Positions 19,287 through 28,258 of a DNA stretch of 64,000 nucleotides are shown here, in pieces (position 1 is the first letter of the stretch; every line of letters starts with the position of its first letter). A program made the translations under genes and the position numbers. Under the pieces are notes generated by a model. It made no database searches and was not told the DNA's origin. It saw only the letters and a program-made list of their open reading frames with translations. Source of the DNA: Streptomyces hundungensis (GTDB taxonomy: Bacteria; Actinomycetota; Actinomycetes; Streptomycetales; Streptomycetaceae); NCBI RefSeq assembly GCF_003627815.1, contig NZ_CP032698.1, positions 3,410,001 to 3,474,000 on the forward strand, given 5' to 3'.

Positions 19287-20062
19287 TGGCAACCCCGACC
19301 CTCAGCAAGGACGACAAGGCCGCCGCGCCGGAGCCCGGCTTCGCCGACTCGCCCTACATCACGGTCACCTTCCGCGTCCGCCGCTTCAACCCGGAGATCT
19401 CGGACGAGGCGACGTGGGAGGACTTCCAGTTCGAGATCGACCCGAAGGAGCGCGTGCTCGACGGTCTCCACAAGATCAAGTGGGACATCGACGGGTCGCT
19501 GACCTTCCGTCGTTCGTGCGCCCACGGCATCTGCGGCTCCGACGCCATGCGCATCAACGGCAAGAACCGTCTCGCCTGCAAGACGCTGATCAAGGACATC
19601 AACCCCTCCAAGCCCATCACCATCGAGGCCATCAAGGGCCTCACGGTCCAGAAGGACCTGGTCGTGGACATGGAGCCGTTCTTCCAGGCGTACCGCGACG
19701 TGATGCCCTTCCTCATCACCAAGGGCAACGAGCCGACGCGCGAGCGTCTCCAGTCGCCCGAGGACCGCGAGCGCTTCGACGACACGACCAAGTGCATCCT
19801 GTGCGCGGCGTGCACGTCCTCGTGCCCGGTCTTCTGGAACGACGGCCAGTACTTCGGCCCGGCCGCGATCGTGAACGCGCACCGCTTCATCTTCGACAGC
19901 CGTGACGAGGCGGGCGAGCAGCGCCTGGAGATCCTCAACGACAAGGACGGCGTGTGGCGTTGCCGCACCACGTTCAACTGCACCGACGCGTGCCCCCGTG
20001 GCATCGAGGTCACCAAGGCCATCCAGGAAGTGAAGCGCGCCCTGATCACCCGCCGCTTCTGA
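19286..20062 (+). CDS. sdhB: Succinate dehydrogenase iron-sulfur subunit
   Basis: The 258-residue protein carries the plant-type [2Fe-2S] ligands in RSCAHGICGSDAM ... RLAC and the [4Fe-4S]/[3Fe-4S] motifs CILCAACTSSCP and CTDACPRGIEVTK. It relays electrons from SdhA to the quinone site. It is the last gene of sdhCDAB and is followed by a strong hairpin. Confidence 0.97.
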   Translation: MATPTLSKDDKAAAPEPGFADSPYITVTFRVRRFNPEISDEATWEDFQFEIDPKERVLDGLHKIKWDIDGSLTFRRSCAHGICGSDAMRINGKNRLACKTLIKDINPSKPITIEAIKGLTVQKDLVVDMEPFFQAYRDVMPFLITKGNEPTRERLQSPEDRERFDDTTKCILCAACTSSCPVFWNDGQYFGPAAIVNAHRFIFDSRDEAGEQRLEILNDKDGVWRCRTTFNCTDACPRGIEVTKAIQEVKRALITRRF

Positions 20063-20079
20063 TCCTGTACGAGTCCGAC

Positions 20080-20123
20080 GAGGGCCCCGCACCTGGAACT
20101 TCGTTTCCGGGGGCGGGGCCCTC
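20080..20123 (+). terminator. sdh operon terminator
   Basis: An 11-bp perfect stem, GAGGGCCCCGC / GCGGGGCCCTC, with a 22-nt loop starts 17 bp after the sdhB stop. Confidence 0.8.
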
Positions 20124-20215
20124 TCGCACGTACGGGTGAACGCGCGGTGATCCCCACCGGGGGCACCGGCCGTCCTACGATGATGGCCTCGACCAGCAGC
20201 CACGGGAGGCACGTG

Positions 20216-20851
20216 ATGTCCGCAGCACCCGCCGAGCGTCCCCACAGCGCCGAGGACTCCGACCGCGAGGAGTCTCTGCTCGACGAGGCCAACCTGCTCA
20301 TGGAGCGCAACCCTGGCTATCGCATCGAGATCATCGAGGGGCAGATCCGAGTGACGCCACCAGCAGACGGTGCCCATGGGCGCGGGCTAACCGACCTCAT
20401 GCTGCCCTTCATCCTCGCGGGTCTCCACGGCGAGCAGGCCAACGTGGTCCAGGCCATCGGCATCTGGCTCCCGACGGGCCCCGAGGACTACGCGATCCCT
20501 GACCTCGCCCTCGTGGACGCCGACTTCGAGGACCACTACGTCGAGAACAACTGCTACGACCCCGTCGCCTTCCGTCTGGTCCTGGAAGTGACGTCCAGCA
20601 ACTACCAGAGTGATCTGCGCACCAAGGTCGGCGCCTACGCCCGGGCCGGCGTGCCGGTGTACGTGATCGTGGACCGCAAGCACAACCGCGTCCACGTCCT
20701 CACCGAACCGGCCGAGAACGAGTACGCCACCCACCGCGTCCACGCACCGGGCGAGCTCATCACCCTGCCCGACTCGCTCGGCGCCAAGGTCACCCTCGAC
20801 GTGACGGCCATCCTGACGGCCGCCCGGGCGAAGCCCCGCAAGAAGAGCTGA
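20216..20851 (+). CDS. Uma2 family protein (PD-(D/E)XK nuclease fold), second copy
   Basis: The 211-residue protein has the Uma2 core: YRIEIIEGQIRVTPPADGAH, YAIPDLALVDADF, FRLVLEVTSSNYQSDLRTK, and AGVPVYVIVDRKHNRVHVL. The Asp, Glu and Lys of the nuclease-like site are all present. It differs from the copy at 8.2 kb mainly in the N-terminal 30 and C-terminal 40 residues. The ATG at 20216 follows CACGGGAGGC; a GTG one codon earlier is possible. It appears monocistronic. Confidence 0.85.
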   Translation: MSAAPAERPHSAEDSDREESLLDEANLLMERNPGYRIEIIEGQIRVTPPADGAHGRGLTDLMLPFILAGLHGEQANVVQAIGIWLPTGPEDYAIPDLALVDADFEDHYVENNCYDPVAFRLVLEVTSSNYQSDLRTKVGAYARAGVPVYVIVDRKHNRVHVLTEPAENEYATHRVHAPGELITLPDSLGAKVTLDVTAILTAARAKPRKKS

Positions 20852-20904
20852 TCCGCTCCGTCGGCGGCCGGAACCCTCGCGCAGGCCGCTGCGGCCTGGC
20901 CGAT

Positions 20905-20910
20905 TAGGCT
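20905..20910 (+). promoter_or_regulatory. Leaderless-type -10 box (TAGGCT)
   Basis: TAGGCT ends 6 bp before the GTG of the TetR gene at 20917, with no Shine-Dalgarno sequence, so transcription likely starts at the start codon. Confidence 0.45.
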
Positions 20911-20916
20911 CTTGCC

Positions 20917-21672
20917 GTGCCAGCAGAGAACGCGCCTGAAGAGACAGACCCCGGTACGGCCGGGGCCCGCCCCGCCAAAGGGGAGCAGACCCGTTCGCTC
21001 ATCCTGGAGACCGCGATGCGGCTCTTCCAGGAGCGGGGGTACGACAAGACCACGATGCGGGCCATCGCGCAGGAGGCCGGGGTCTCGGTCGGGAACGCGT
21101 ACTACTACTTCGCCGGCAAGGAGCACCTGATCCAGGGCTTCTACGACCGGATCGCGGCCGAGCACCAGGCGGCGGTGCGGGAGGTGCTGGACACCGAGAC
21201 CGATCTGGAGGCGCGGCTCGCCGGGGTGCTGCGGGTCTGGCTCGACATCGCCTCGCCCTACCACGAGTTCGCCGCGCAGTTCTTCAAGAACGCGGCCGAT
21301 CCGGACAGTCCGCTCAGCCCGTTCTCCAAGGAGTCGGAGCACGCCCGCCAAGCCGCGATCTCGGTGCACCGTGAGGTGCTGGCCGGCACGAAGACCAAGG
21401 TGCCGGCCGAACTCGTCGACGTACTGCCCGAGTTGATGTGGCTCTCCCAGATGGGGCTCGTCCTGTACTGGGTGTTCGACCGTTCGCCCGACCGCGAGCG
21501 CAGCTACCGTCTCGCGGGCCGGGGGGCCAAGCTCACCACGCGGGGGGTGGCGCTGGCCCGGTTCCGGGTGCTGCGACCGCTCGTCCACGAGGTGCACGAG
21601 CTGTTCACCGACTTCCTGCCGGGGATGGCGCAGGCCGCGTCCTCGCGCAGGAAGCCGTCCGGGAAGGGCTAG
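20917..21672 (+). CDS. TetR/AcrR family transcriptional regulator
   Basis: The 251-residue protein has an N-terminal disordered 20 residues, then a helix-turn-helix (TRSLILETAMRLFQERGYDK, TTMRAIAQEAGVSVGNAYYY, FAGKEHLIQGFYDRI). A long all-alpha ligand domain follows, with DIASPYHEFAAQFFKNAADP and LMWLSQMGLVLYWVFDRSPD. The neighbour is convergent with a 1-bp gap, so no target is obvious from context. The ligand is unknown. Confidence 0.88.
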   Translation: MPAENAPEETDPGTAGARPAKGEQTRSLILETAMRLFQERGYDKTTMRAIAQEAGVSVGNAYYYFAGKEHLIQGFYDRIAAEHQAAVREVLDTETDLEARLAGVLRVWLDIASPYHEFAAQFFKNAADPDSPLSPFSKESEHARQAAISVHREVLAGTKTKVPAELVDVLPELMWLSQMGLVLYWVFDRSPDRERSYRLAGRGAKLTTRGVALARFRVLRPLVHEVHELFTDFLPGMAQAASSRRKPSGKG

Positions 21673-21673
21673 T

Positions 21674-23884
21674 TCACAGGCCGAGGGCCGCCCGCACTTC
21701 CCGTGCCACCTTCACGATGTCGCCCTTGGGTTCCGTCCGGTACACCGGATGCGTACGCACCCAGGTGTCCTCCAGGGCGTACCAGTCGACCGGGGCCGGG
21801 GGCCGGCCCGTGGTCAGGGCGGTCGTCAGGGTGGCGAAGCAGGTGCGCCAGCGCAGCGTGTAGAGGCCGCCCACCAGGCCCGACCACTCGCGGTTGGCGT
21901 AGTCGTGCAGGGTGCCGCCGTCGGCCGCCGCACGCGGGCCCCACACCGTGAGCAGCGAGAGCGCGTCCTGGGCGAGGCGGTCCCGCTCGGAGGCGGTCGC
22001 GCCCCAGGAGCGCGCGTCCGCGATCCAGCGGCCCAGGAGGTGGCGCCGGTCGGTGGCGACCACCCGCTCAAGGAGGGCCAGATCGCGCATCCACTCCCCC
22101 GTGAGCCGCGCGAACCCCTCCTCGTCCCGCGCCTCGAAGGCGGCCCGGATGCCCGGGAGCAGCCGCCGGGACTCGTTGGAGAGGGTCTGGCGGGTGACGT
22201 CCAGCAGGTCGTAGCGGTACGCGCTGCTCCTGCGCAGGGCCGGGGAGACGGCCAGGAGGGCGGGCAGCGCCCGGGCGAACTCAGCGGCGTCGTACCGCAG
22301 TTGGGGCGGTGACCAGAAGGCCGCATGGGTCGTCGACAGATCGGGGCGGGCACCGAAGAGACCGTCCGCGGCCTCGCTCCAGGAGTCGTCCCGGGTGGTG
22401 CCGTAGGCGGTGCGGCGCAGGATGTCCCACGCCTCGGCGGCCCCTTCGTCCGGGGCGCCGTAGCGGTGGACCGGCCACTGCTCGAACCACTCCTCCAGGT
22501 CGACGGCTTCGTCGGTCCAGGCAAGGTCCGAGAAGAGGGCGAAGGCGGCCGGGTTGTTGTCCGCGCCCTCCGGCATGAGCGCGATGCCGTCGAGCGCGCT
22601 GTCCGGCTTGGTGCGCCAACTGTCGTACAGGGACGCCCAGTCGGGGGCGTTGGCGCCCATCGCGGTGTGGCCGCCGAAGTTCCAGATGGAACCGAAGGCG
22701 TACGGCGTGCCCTGCCAGGACTCCTCGCGGTCGGTGACCGAGGGGTAGTGGTCGGAGAGGCCGTCGACGACGAACAGCCTGCTCTTGTCGACCGCTTCGA
22801 TGATCTCCCGGTGGGGGTTGTGCTGCCAGCCGAGCAGGGTCCAGATCGCCTCCGGGTGCGCGGTGCGCAGCGCCTTCTCGACGGCGCGTGCGGCCTCCCC
22901 GATCGGCACGTCGCCCGGGGTGCCGCCCTCGTGCAGCAGATCCATCTTGTACAGGGAGGTGGCGCCGAGCAGTTCGGCCTGTACGCGGTAGAAGGTGGCC
23001 GCGACCCGGGCGAAGTGGTCGGAGCGCGGGTCCAGCCAATCGGGGCGGGGAAAGCCTCCCCACACCCCCTGCGGCACCACGCGCGCTCCCGGGTTGCGGG
23101 CGGCGAAGCCGGGCGGCAGCGTACCGAAGTAGCCGGGGAGCACCGGTGTCATGCCGAGCTCCCGCAAACGGTCGACGACGCGGACCGCCAACTCGGCGCG
23201 CTGGTCGAGGAGTTGGGTGGAGACCGGGCCGCCGAAGCCGGACATGTTCTGGAGCAGCCACCAGGGCTGGTGCGCCGGGCCCGGGATCCAGGTGCGCAAC
23301 TCGGCGTCGCGGTAGCCGTGGTGGAGGAAGGTGCGGTGGTAGACGGTGTCGGCGCCGAGGTAGACGAGGACCTCGTTGTAGCCGTGCAGCGCCAGGACGT
23401 CGAGCTCGCGCTCCCAGTAGGACCAGTCGTGGTAGGGCCCGGTGTAGCCGTCGTTGGTGTCGTTGAAGGCGAACCGGTGGGTGACGTTGGCGGTCCGCCC
23501 GATGGGCGAGGGCACCCCGGGGAGCAGGCGTGGCAGCCGGGTCTGTTCGCCGGCCCAAGAGATGTGGGCGTGCGCGACCTGCCTCAAGTACTGGTGGAAT
23601 CCGGTGAGTTGGACGGCCGGGCTGGTGCCCTCGACGAGGATCTCGCCGGGGTCGCCCGAGACGCGGAAGCGGTCGTGGCCACCGTCGCGCGCCACCGTGC
23701 GGAAGGTGACCTGATCGCGATGGTCGGGCAGCAGCCGGGCCAGTGCCCGCGCGGCGGGCCCCCGGGCGGTCAGGGCCGCCGCCCCGGCGGCGGGTCCGGC
23801 GGCGTGTCCGGCCTCGGGGCCCGCGCCGACGGCGAGGGCCGATCCGGCGAGCGAGCTCAGGAGCGTACGACGGGAGAGGCGCAT
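21674..23884 (-). CDS. GH89 alpha-N-acetylglucosaminidase
   Basis: The 736-residue secreted enzyme starts with a twin-arginine-like signal (MRLSRRTLLSSLAGSALAVG). It follows the NAGLU layout: an N-terminal small domain to about 130, a TIM barrel (YTGPYHDWSYWERELDVLAL, LPGYFGTLPPGFAARNPG, GWQHNPHREI, FGGHTAMGAN) and a C-terminal helical domain. Family members hydrolyse terminal alpha-linked GlcNAc from glycans. It is tail-to-tail with the TetR gene (1-bp gap). Upstream in the same direction lies a solute-binding protein gene about 120 bp away, with a hairpin between, so they are probably separate units. Confidence 0.88.
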   Translation of the reverse strand: MRLSRRTLLSSLAGSALAVGAGPEAGHAAGPAAGAAALTARGPAARALARLLPDHRDQVTFRTVARDGGHDRFRVSGDPGEILVEGTSPAVQLTGFHQYLRQVAHAHISWAGEQTRLPRLLPGVPSPIGRTANVTHRFAFNDTNDGYTGPYHDWSYWERELDVLALHGYNEVLVYLGADTVYHRTFLHHGYRDAELRTWIPGPAHQPWWLLQNMSGFGGPVSTQLLDQRAELAVRVVDRLRELGMTPVLPGYFGTLPPGFAARNPGARVVPQGVWGGFPRPDWLDPRSDHFARVAATFYRVQAELLGATSLYKMDLLHEGGTPGDVPIGEAARAVEKALRTAHPEAIWTLLGWQHNPHREIIEAVDKSRLFVVDGLSDHYPSVTDREESWQGTPYAFGSIWNFGGHTAMGANAPDWASLYDSWRTKPDSALDGIALMPEGADNNPAAFALFSDLAWTDEAVDLEEWFEQWPVHRYGAPDEGAAEAWDILRRTAYGTTRDDSWSEAADGLFGARPDLSTTHAAFWSPPQLRYDAAEFARALPALLAVSPALRRSSAYRYDLLDVTRQTLSNESRRLLPGIRAAFEARDEEGFARLTGEWMRDLALLERVVATDRRHLLGRWIADARSWGATASERDRLAQDALSLLTVWGPRAAADGGTLHDYANREWSGLVGGLYTLRWRTCFATLTTALTTGRPPAPVDWYALEDTWVRTHPVYRTEPKGDIVKVAREVRAALGL

Positions 23885-23973
23885 CCCTCGACGGAAGCAG
23901 CGTGCCCGGGCGCGGTCAATGGAGCAGAACCGGTGGCCCCCCGGACAGAAGCCCTTTGGGTCAACGTCATCCC

Positions 23974-24005
23974 GCCCCGGCGGCCGTCCCGGGCCCGGCC
24001 GGGGC
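23974..24005 (-). terminator. Hairpin after the solute-binding protein gene
   Basis: GCCCCGGC / GCCGGGGC, an 8-bp stem with a 16-nt loop, sits directly after the stop at 24006. Confidence 0.55.
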
Positions 24006-25574
24006 TCAGATCCAGCCCAGCTCCCAGAGGCGCCACACGCCCGTGCCGTCCGACAGGTACTGCGAGCCGCTGACGTCCTTGTTGCCGAGGACGTAGTTCT
24101 TGCCCTGCCACAGCGGGATCAGCGGGACGTCCTGGGCGACCTTCTCCTGGAGCGACTTGAAGTCGTCGGCGGCCCGGCCGCGGTCGGTGAACTCCTGGGT
24201 GCGCCGGATGATGTCGTCGGTCTCCTTGTCGGAGTAGCCGTTGTGGAGACTGTTGCCGGTGCCGACGAGCGGCTGGGCGAAGTTGTCCGGGTCGGGGAAG
24301 TCGGCGAGCCAGCCGGCGGTGTACGCGTCGTACTTGCCCTCGGCGTAGTTCTGCTGCATCTTCGGCCAGTCCGGCTCGGCGATCAGGGTCACCTTGAAGA
24401 GGCCGTCGCGCTCCAGCTGCTGCTTGAGCTGATCGGCCTCCGCGCCGTTCGCGCCGAGCTTGCGGTAGGCCAGGTCGAAGCGGACCGGGAGCTGCTCGCC
24501 CGCGGCCTTCAAAAGCCCCTTCGCCTTGACCGGGTCGGGCTTGGGGTAGGCGTCGAAGAACGCGGTGCTGTGGCCGGTGAAGCCCTGCGGGATCACCGAG
24601 AAGAGCGGGTCGACGGTGCCGCTGTAGACGGCGGAGGCGAGCGCCGCGCGGTCGACGAGGGCGGCCGCGGCCTCGCGGACCTTGGTCTTGGAGACCGGGC
24701 TCGACGACTTCAGGTTGAAGTTGAGCTGGCGGGTGTCGTAGCCGGGCGAGGTGGAGATCCGCAGGTCCGGGCTGGGCGAGAGCTTGGCGAGCACCTCCGG
24801 CGGCATCTCGCGGTGGGCCACGTCGACCTGCTTGGCCTGCCAGGCGGCGCTGAGCTGGTCGGCCTCGGCGAAGTACCGGACCGTGATGGGCAGGCCCCGC
24901 TTGGTCACCGCGCCCTTGTAGTCGGGGTTGGGCTCCAGGCTGGCGCTGACCGGCCGCCCCGAGGAGTCCTTCTTGTACTCCTTGAGCAGATACGGGCCCG
25001 AGCCGACCACCGAGTTCTCGGTGCGCAGCGCGCCCGCCGGGTACTGGTCGCGGTCGACGATCGCGCCCGCGCCGGTGGCGAGCTTGGAGGGGAAGGTGGC
25101 GTCCTTGCTCTTCAGGTTGAAGGTGACCGTGTCGCCCTCGGCCTGGACCGAGCCGAGCATGGAGAACAGCGGGGCGGGGCCCAGCTTGTCGGAGATCTTC
25201 AGCATCCGGTCGAAGGAGTACTTCACGTCCTCGGCGGTCATCTTGCGTCCGCTGGAGAACGTGATGCCCTCGCGCATCACACACTGGTACGTCTGGAGCT
25301 TCTGCCCGACGAAGGTGCAGCTCTTGGCGGCGTCCGGGACCGGAGTGGTGCTGCCCTGACGGAAGGTCAGCAGCGACTGGTAGACGTTGTTGTAGATCGC
25401 CCAGGAACCGGCGTCGTAGGCGCCCGCCGGGTCGAGCGCGGTGATCACGTCGGTGGTGCCGACGACGATCGGGTCCTTCTTCGCCTGGTCCGACGGCAGC
25501 AGCTGCCAACCGGCGACTCCGGCGACCACCACTGCCGTGCCTATCCCCACCATGCGCATACGGATCGACCGCAT
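24006..25574 (-). CDS. Peptide/nickel-type ABC transporter solute-binding protein (family 5)
   Basis: The 522-residue extracytoplasmic protein has one N-terminal hydrophobic segment (MVGIGTAVVVAGVAGWQL) and a SBP_bac_5 domain: VGTTDVITALDPAGAYDAGS, VMREGITFSSGRKMTAEDVK, YSFDRM, and VPLIPLWQGKNYVLGNKDVS. There is no lipobox Cys, so it may be tethered by the uncleaved segment rather than lipidated, which is unusual for Gram-positive binding proteins. No permease or ATPase genes are adjacent. The ATG at 25574 follows GAGGAGAG. The substrate is likely a short peptide or similar, by family only. Confidence 0.87.
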   Translation of the reverse strand: MRSIRMRMVGIGTAVVVAGVAGWQLLPSDQAKKDPIVVGTTDVITALDPAGAYDAGSWAIYNNVYQSLLTFRQGSTTPVPDAAKSCTFVGQKLQTYQCVMREGITFSSGRKMTAEDVKYSFDRMLKISDKLGPAPLFSMLGSVQAEGDTVTFNLKSKDATFPSKLATGAGAIVDRDQYPAGALRTENSVVGSGPYLLKEYKKDSSGRPVSASLEPNPDYKGAVTKRGLPITVRYFAEADQLSAAWQAKQVDVAHREMPPEVLAKLSPSPDLRISTSPGYDTRQLNFNLKSSSPVSKTKVREAAAALVDRAALASAVYSGTVDPLFSVIPQGFTGHSTAFFDAYPKPDPVKAKGLLKAAGEQLPVRFDLAYRKLGANGAEADQLKQQLERDGLFKVTLIAEPDWPKMQQNYAEGKYDAYTAGWLADFPDPDNFAQPLVGTGNSLHNGYSDKETDDIIRRTQEFTDRGRAADDFKSLQEKVAQDVPLIPLWQGKNYVLGNKDVSGSQYLSDGTGVWRLWELGWI

Positions 25575-25706
25575 TGCCGTGCTCTCCTCGGAACGCCCCA
25601 CCCAGCCCCGGCGCGCGGAGTCCCCACGCTGCGCCTGTGATGACGCTCACCCAATCACACGACCTTCACATTGTGGAAGGGTCAACCTTCCACTCACAGC
25701 TACTCG

Positions 25707-25979
25707 TTAGCCGAGCGTGACGGAGCTCTCCGTAGCCGCTTGTTCACGCCGCAGATGGCGCAGCGAACGGAACCCGATGGCCCCCACGCCCGTCCCCAGA
25801 AGAAACGAGGTGACGGCGAGCAGCAGATGGACCCAGAAGTAGGCGGTCGGGTCCCCGGCGGCGTCGAAGGCGAGCCCGCTGCCGTCCTTCCACAGGTTCT
25901 TCACGAAAGTGGTCCAGATGACCCAGCTCCACGCGCCGAAGGCGAGCAGGAACCAGGAGAGGGGGCGGCTGAGTTTCAT
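25707..25979 (-). CDS. SCO4848 family small membrane protein
   Basis: The 90-residue protein has two hydrophobic segments (WFLLAFGAWSWVIWTTFV and FWVHLLLAVTSFLLGTGVGA) separated by a KNLWKDGSGLAFD loop that matches the conserved actinobacterial SCO4848 family. Function is unknown. It is divergent from the DD-carboxypeptidase gene, the same neighbour as in S. coelicolor from memory. Confidence 0.82.
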   Translation of the reverse strand: MKLSRPLSWFLLAFGAWSWVIWTTFVKNLWKDGSGLAFDAAGDPTAYFWVHLLLAVTSFLLGTGVGAIGFRSLRHLRREQAATESSVTLG

Positions 25980-26045
25980 GCGTCCAGTATCGGACGCGGC
26001 CGGCCGACACCTCCGCCCGGGTGGGAGCTCCCGGCGGGTCATCCA

Positions 26046-26051
26046 TACGAT
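26046..26051 (+). promoter_or_regulatory. Possible -10 box (TACGAT) for the carboxypeptidase gene
   Basis: TACGAT ends 10 bp before the ATG at 26062 and would give a leaderless or near-leaderless transcript. Confidence 0.35.
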
Positions 26052-26061
26052 GATCGGTTCG

Positions 26062-27390
26062 ATGGTCGCAGCCTGTACGTTCTCGAACGTGTCTGCCCTG
26101 AACGTGAAGAAGAGCGCCGCCCCCCGGCGCGCCCCGCGTCCGCGCCGCCCCGCCCGGCTCGCCCTGTCCGTCGCCTTGGCCGCCGCGGCCGTGCTGCCCG
26201 CACTCGCCCCGGCCGCCGCCGTGGCGCTGCCCCGGGACGACAAGCCGGCCGCCTCCGCCACGCCCGGCGCGCCGGGCAAGCGCAATGACGCGCCTCCCCC
26301 CGGCATGTCGACGGTCGGCGGCGCCCCGCTGGGCGAGGCCGGCACCCAGGTGCGGCTCGGCGCCGGCGCGCCCGTGCTGCCCCAGCAGGTGACGGGCCGG
26401 TCGTGGATCGTCGCGGACGCCGAGAGCGGCCAGGTGCTGGCCGCGCACAACGCGCACTGGCGGCTGCCGCCCGCCTCCACCCTCAAGATGCTCTTCGCCG
26501 ACACCGTGCTGCCCAAGTTCCCCCGGGACCAGCAGCACACGGTCCTCGCCCAGGACCTGGCCGGGCTCGGCGCGGGCAGCAGCATGGTCGGGGTCAAGGA
26601 GAACCTGGCGTACTCGGTGCACGACCTGTGGCTCGGGGTCTTCCTGCGCTCGGGCAACGACGCCGTGCACGTGCTGTCCTCGATGAACGGCGGCGTGGCG
26701 AAGACGGTCCAGGACATGCAGGCCCGGGCCGATGAGCTCCAGGCCCTCGACACCCGGGTGGTCTCGCCGGACGGCTACGACATGCCGGGCCAGGTCTCCA
26801 GCGCCTACGACCTGACGCTGTTCGCCCGCTCGGGGCTCCAGAACAAGGACTTCCGCGAGTACTGCGCGACGGCGACCGCGAAGTTCCCCGGCGCCGAGGG
26901 CAAGGACAAGAAGCGGGAGATGTCCGAGATCCAGAACACCAACCGGCTGCTCACCGGCGATGTCGGGCTCAATCCGTACAAGGGCATCGCGGGCGTCAAG
27001 AACGGCAACACCACCAACGCGGGCGCCACCTTCACGGGCGTCGCCGAGCGGGGCGGCAAGGTGCTCCTTGTCACGGTGATGAACCCGGAGTCGACGGAGA
27101 GCCAGGCCGTCTACAAGGAGGCGGCCCGGCTGCTGGACTGGGGGTTCGCCGCCAGCGGCAAGGTCACCCCGGTCGGCGAGCTGGTACCGCCGAAGTCCGC
27201 GACGACCGGCAAAGGAACCGCCACGGGCGGCGCGCAGGAGGTGGTGAAGAAGCGTCTCGACAGCGCGGCCGCCGCCCAGGGCGAGAGCGGCGGCGTCGGG
27301 ATCGCACTGGGCGTCGCGGGTGGGGCGTTGATCGTCGTGGCGGGCGCGGTCTTCCTGATCAATCGGCGCTGGCCTCTTCGGAGGCGATGA
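26062..27390 (+). CDS. D-alanyl-D-alanine carboxypeptidase (S11 family), C-terminally anchored
   Basis: The protein is about 442 residues. It has a basic N-terminus with a signal segment (about 31-55), the serine active-site motif S139-T-L-K142, SGN at about 197-199, and K313-N-G where the family usually has KTG. A Pro/Ala linker leads to a C-terminal membrane segment (GIALGVAGGALIVVAGAVFL) and RRWPLRRR tail. It trims the terminal D-Ala of peptidoglycan stem peptides outside the membrane. The start is uncertain: ATG 26062 was chosen because of the -10 box; GTG 26089 also fits. The 3' end overlaps the convergent YihY gene by 32 bp. Confidence 0.85.
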   Translation: MVAACTFSNVSALNVKKSAAPRRAPRPRRPARLALSVALAAAAVLPALAPAAAVALPRDDKPAASATPGAPGKRNDAPPPGMSTVGGAPLGEAGTQVRLGAGAPVLPQQVTGRSWIVADAESGQVLAAHNAHWRLPPASTLKMLFADTVLPKFPRDQQHTVLAQDLAGLGAGSSMVGVKENLAYSVHDLWLGVFLRSGNDAVHVLSSMNGGVAKTVQDMQARADELQALDTRVVSPDGYDMPGQVSSAYDLTLFARSGLQNKDFREYCATATAKFPGAEGKDKKREMSEIQNTNRLLTGDVGLNPYKGIAGVKNGNTTNAGATFTGVAERGGKVLLVTVMNPESTESQAVYKEAARLLDWGFAASGKVTPVGELVPPKSATTGKGTATGGAQEVVKKRLDSAAAAQGESGGVGIALGVAGGALIVVAGAVFLINRRWPLRRR

Positions 27391-28258
27391 GGTCGGGGTC
27401 GTCCTCCTTGGACGGGGTGGCCGTCCAAGCGGCGCAGAACAGGAGCAGCTTCGCGGTGAAGTTGATCCACAACAGCAGCGCGATGGGCACCCCGAACGCG
27501 CCGTACATGCTCTTGGCGGCTACGCCCTTCATATAGCCGCCGAGCAGCATCTTCAGGAGTTCGAAGCCGACCGCGCCGAGCAGGGCGGCCACCATCAGGC
27601 GGCGGCGCTGCGGGCTCACGCCGGGCAGCAGCGTCAGGACGTACAGCAGGAGCAGGAAGTCGGCGAGGACGGCGACGGCGATCGCGGCGACGCGAAGGAG
27701 CACCCCGCCCGCGCCGCCCTCGTCGATGCCGAGCCGCTCGGCGGTCCAGCCGACCGCGGTGGAGCCGATGGAGGACGCGGCCCACGAGGCGAGCCCGGCG
27801 CCGCCGAGGCCGAGGAGCACCCCGCCGTCCTTGAGCTTGCGCAGGATCGGGTTCTCGCCCTCGTCGGCCTCCTCCATGTCCCACACCACCCGCAGACAGC
27901 CCCGCATCTGGCCGACCCAGCCGATGCCGGTGAACAGCAGCAGCGCTCCGGCGACGACGCCGACGGTACCCGCGTTGTCGATCAGCGCCTGGAGGTCGAG
28001 CTGGTCGGAGATGCCGGGGACCTGCTCGGCCAGGGTGTTCTGGAGCTTGTGCACCTGGTCGGTGGAGAGCAGCGCGGCCGCGACGGCGGCGCCGACGGTG
28101 AGCAGCGGGAAGAGCGCGAGGAAGCTGACGAAGGTGATGGCCGCGGCCAGCCTGGACCAGTAGACGCGGTCGAGCCGCTCGTACGAACGCCAGGCGTGGG
28201 TCCGCATGAGCCGGGTGATCCAGGGCCCGACGACGGGAAGTTTCTTCAGCCAGTCCAT
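27359..28258 (-). CDS. YihY/BrkB family inner membrane protein
   Basis: The 299-residue protein has about six membrane helices and the family segments LAAAITFVSFLALFPLLTVG, GIGWVGQMRGCLRVVWDM, LLPGVSPQRRRLMVAALLGA and MYGAFGVPIALLLWINFTAK. The role of this family (once called ribonuclease BN) is unknown; a transport or envelope function is suspected. Its first 13 bases overlap the end of the gtrA-like gene, so it probably belongs to the same transcript as the PAP2-ubiA-gtrA genes. Confidence 0.88.
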   Translation of the reverse strand: MDWLKKLPVVGPWITRLMRTHAWRSYERLDRVYWSRLAAAITFVSFLALFPLLTVGAAVAAALLSTDQVHKLQNTLAEQVPGISDQLDLQALIDNAGTVGVVAGALLLFTGIGWVGQMRGCLRVVWDMEEADEGENPILRKLKDGGVLLGLGGAGLASWAASSIGSTAVGWTAERLGIDEGGAGGVLLRVAAIAVAVLADFLLLLYVLTLLPGVSPQRRRLMVAALLGAVGFELLKMLLGGYMKGVAAKSMYGAFGVPIALLLWINFTAKLLLFCAAWTATPSKEDDPDLIASEEASAD

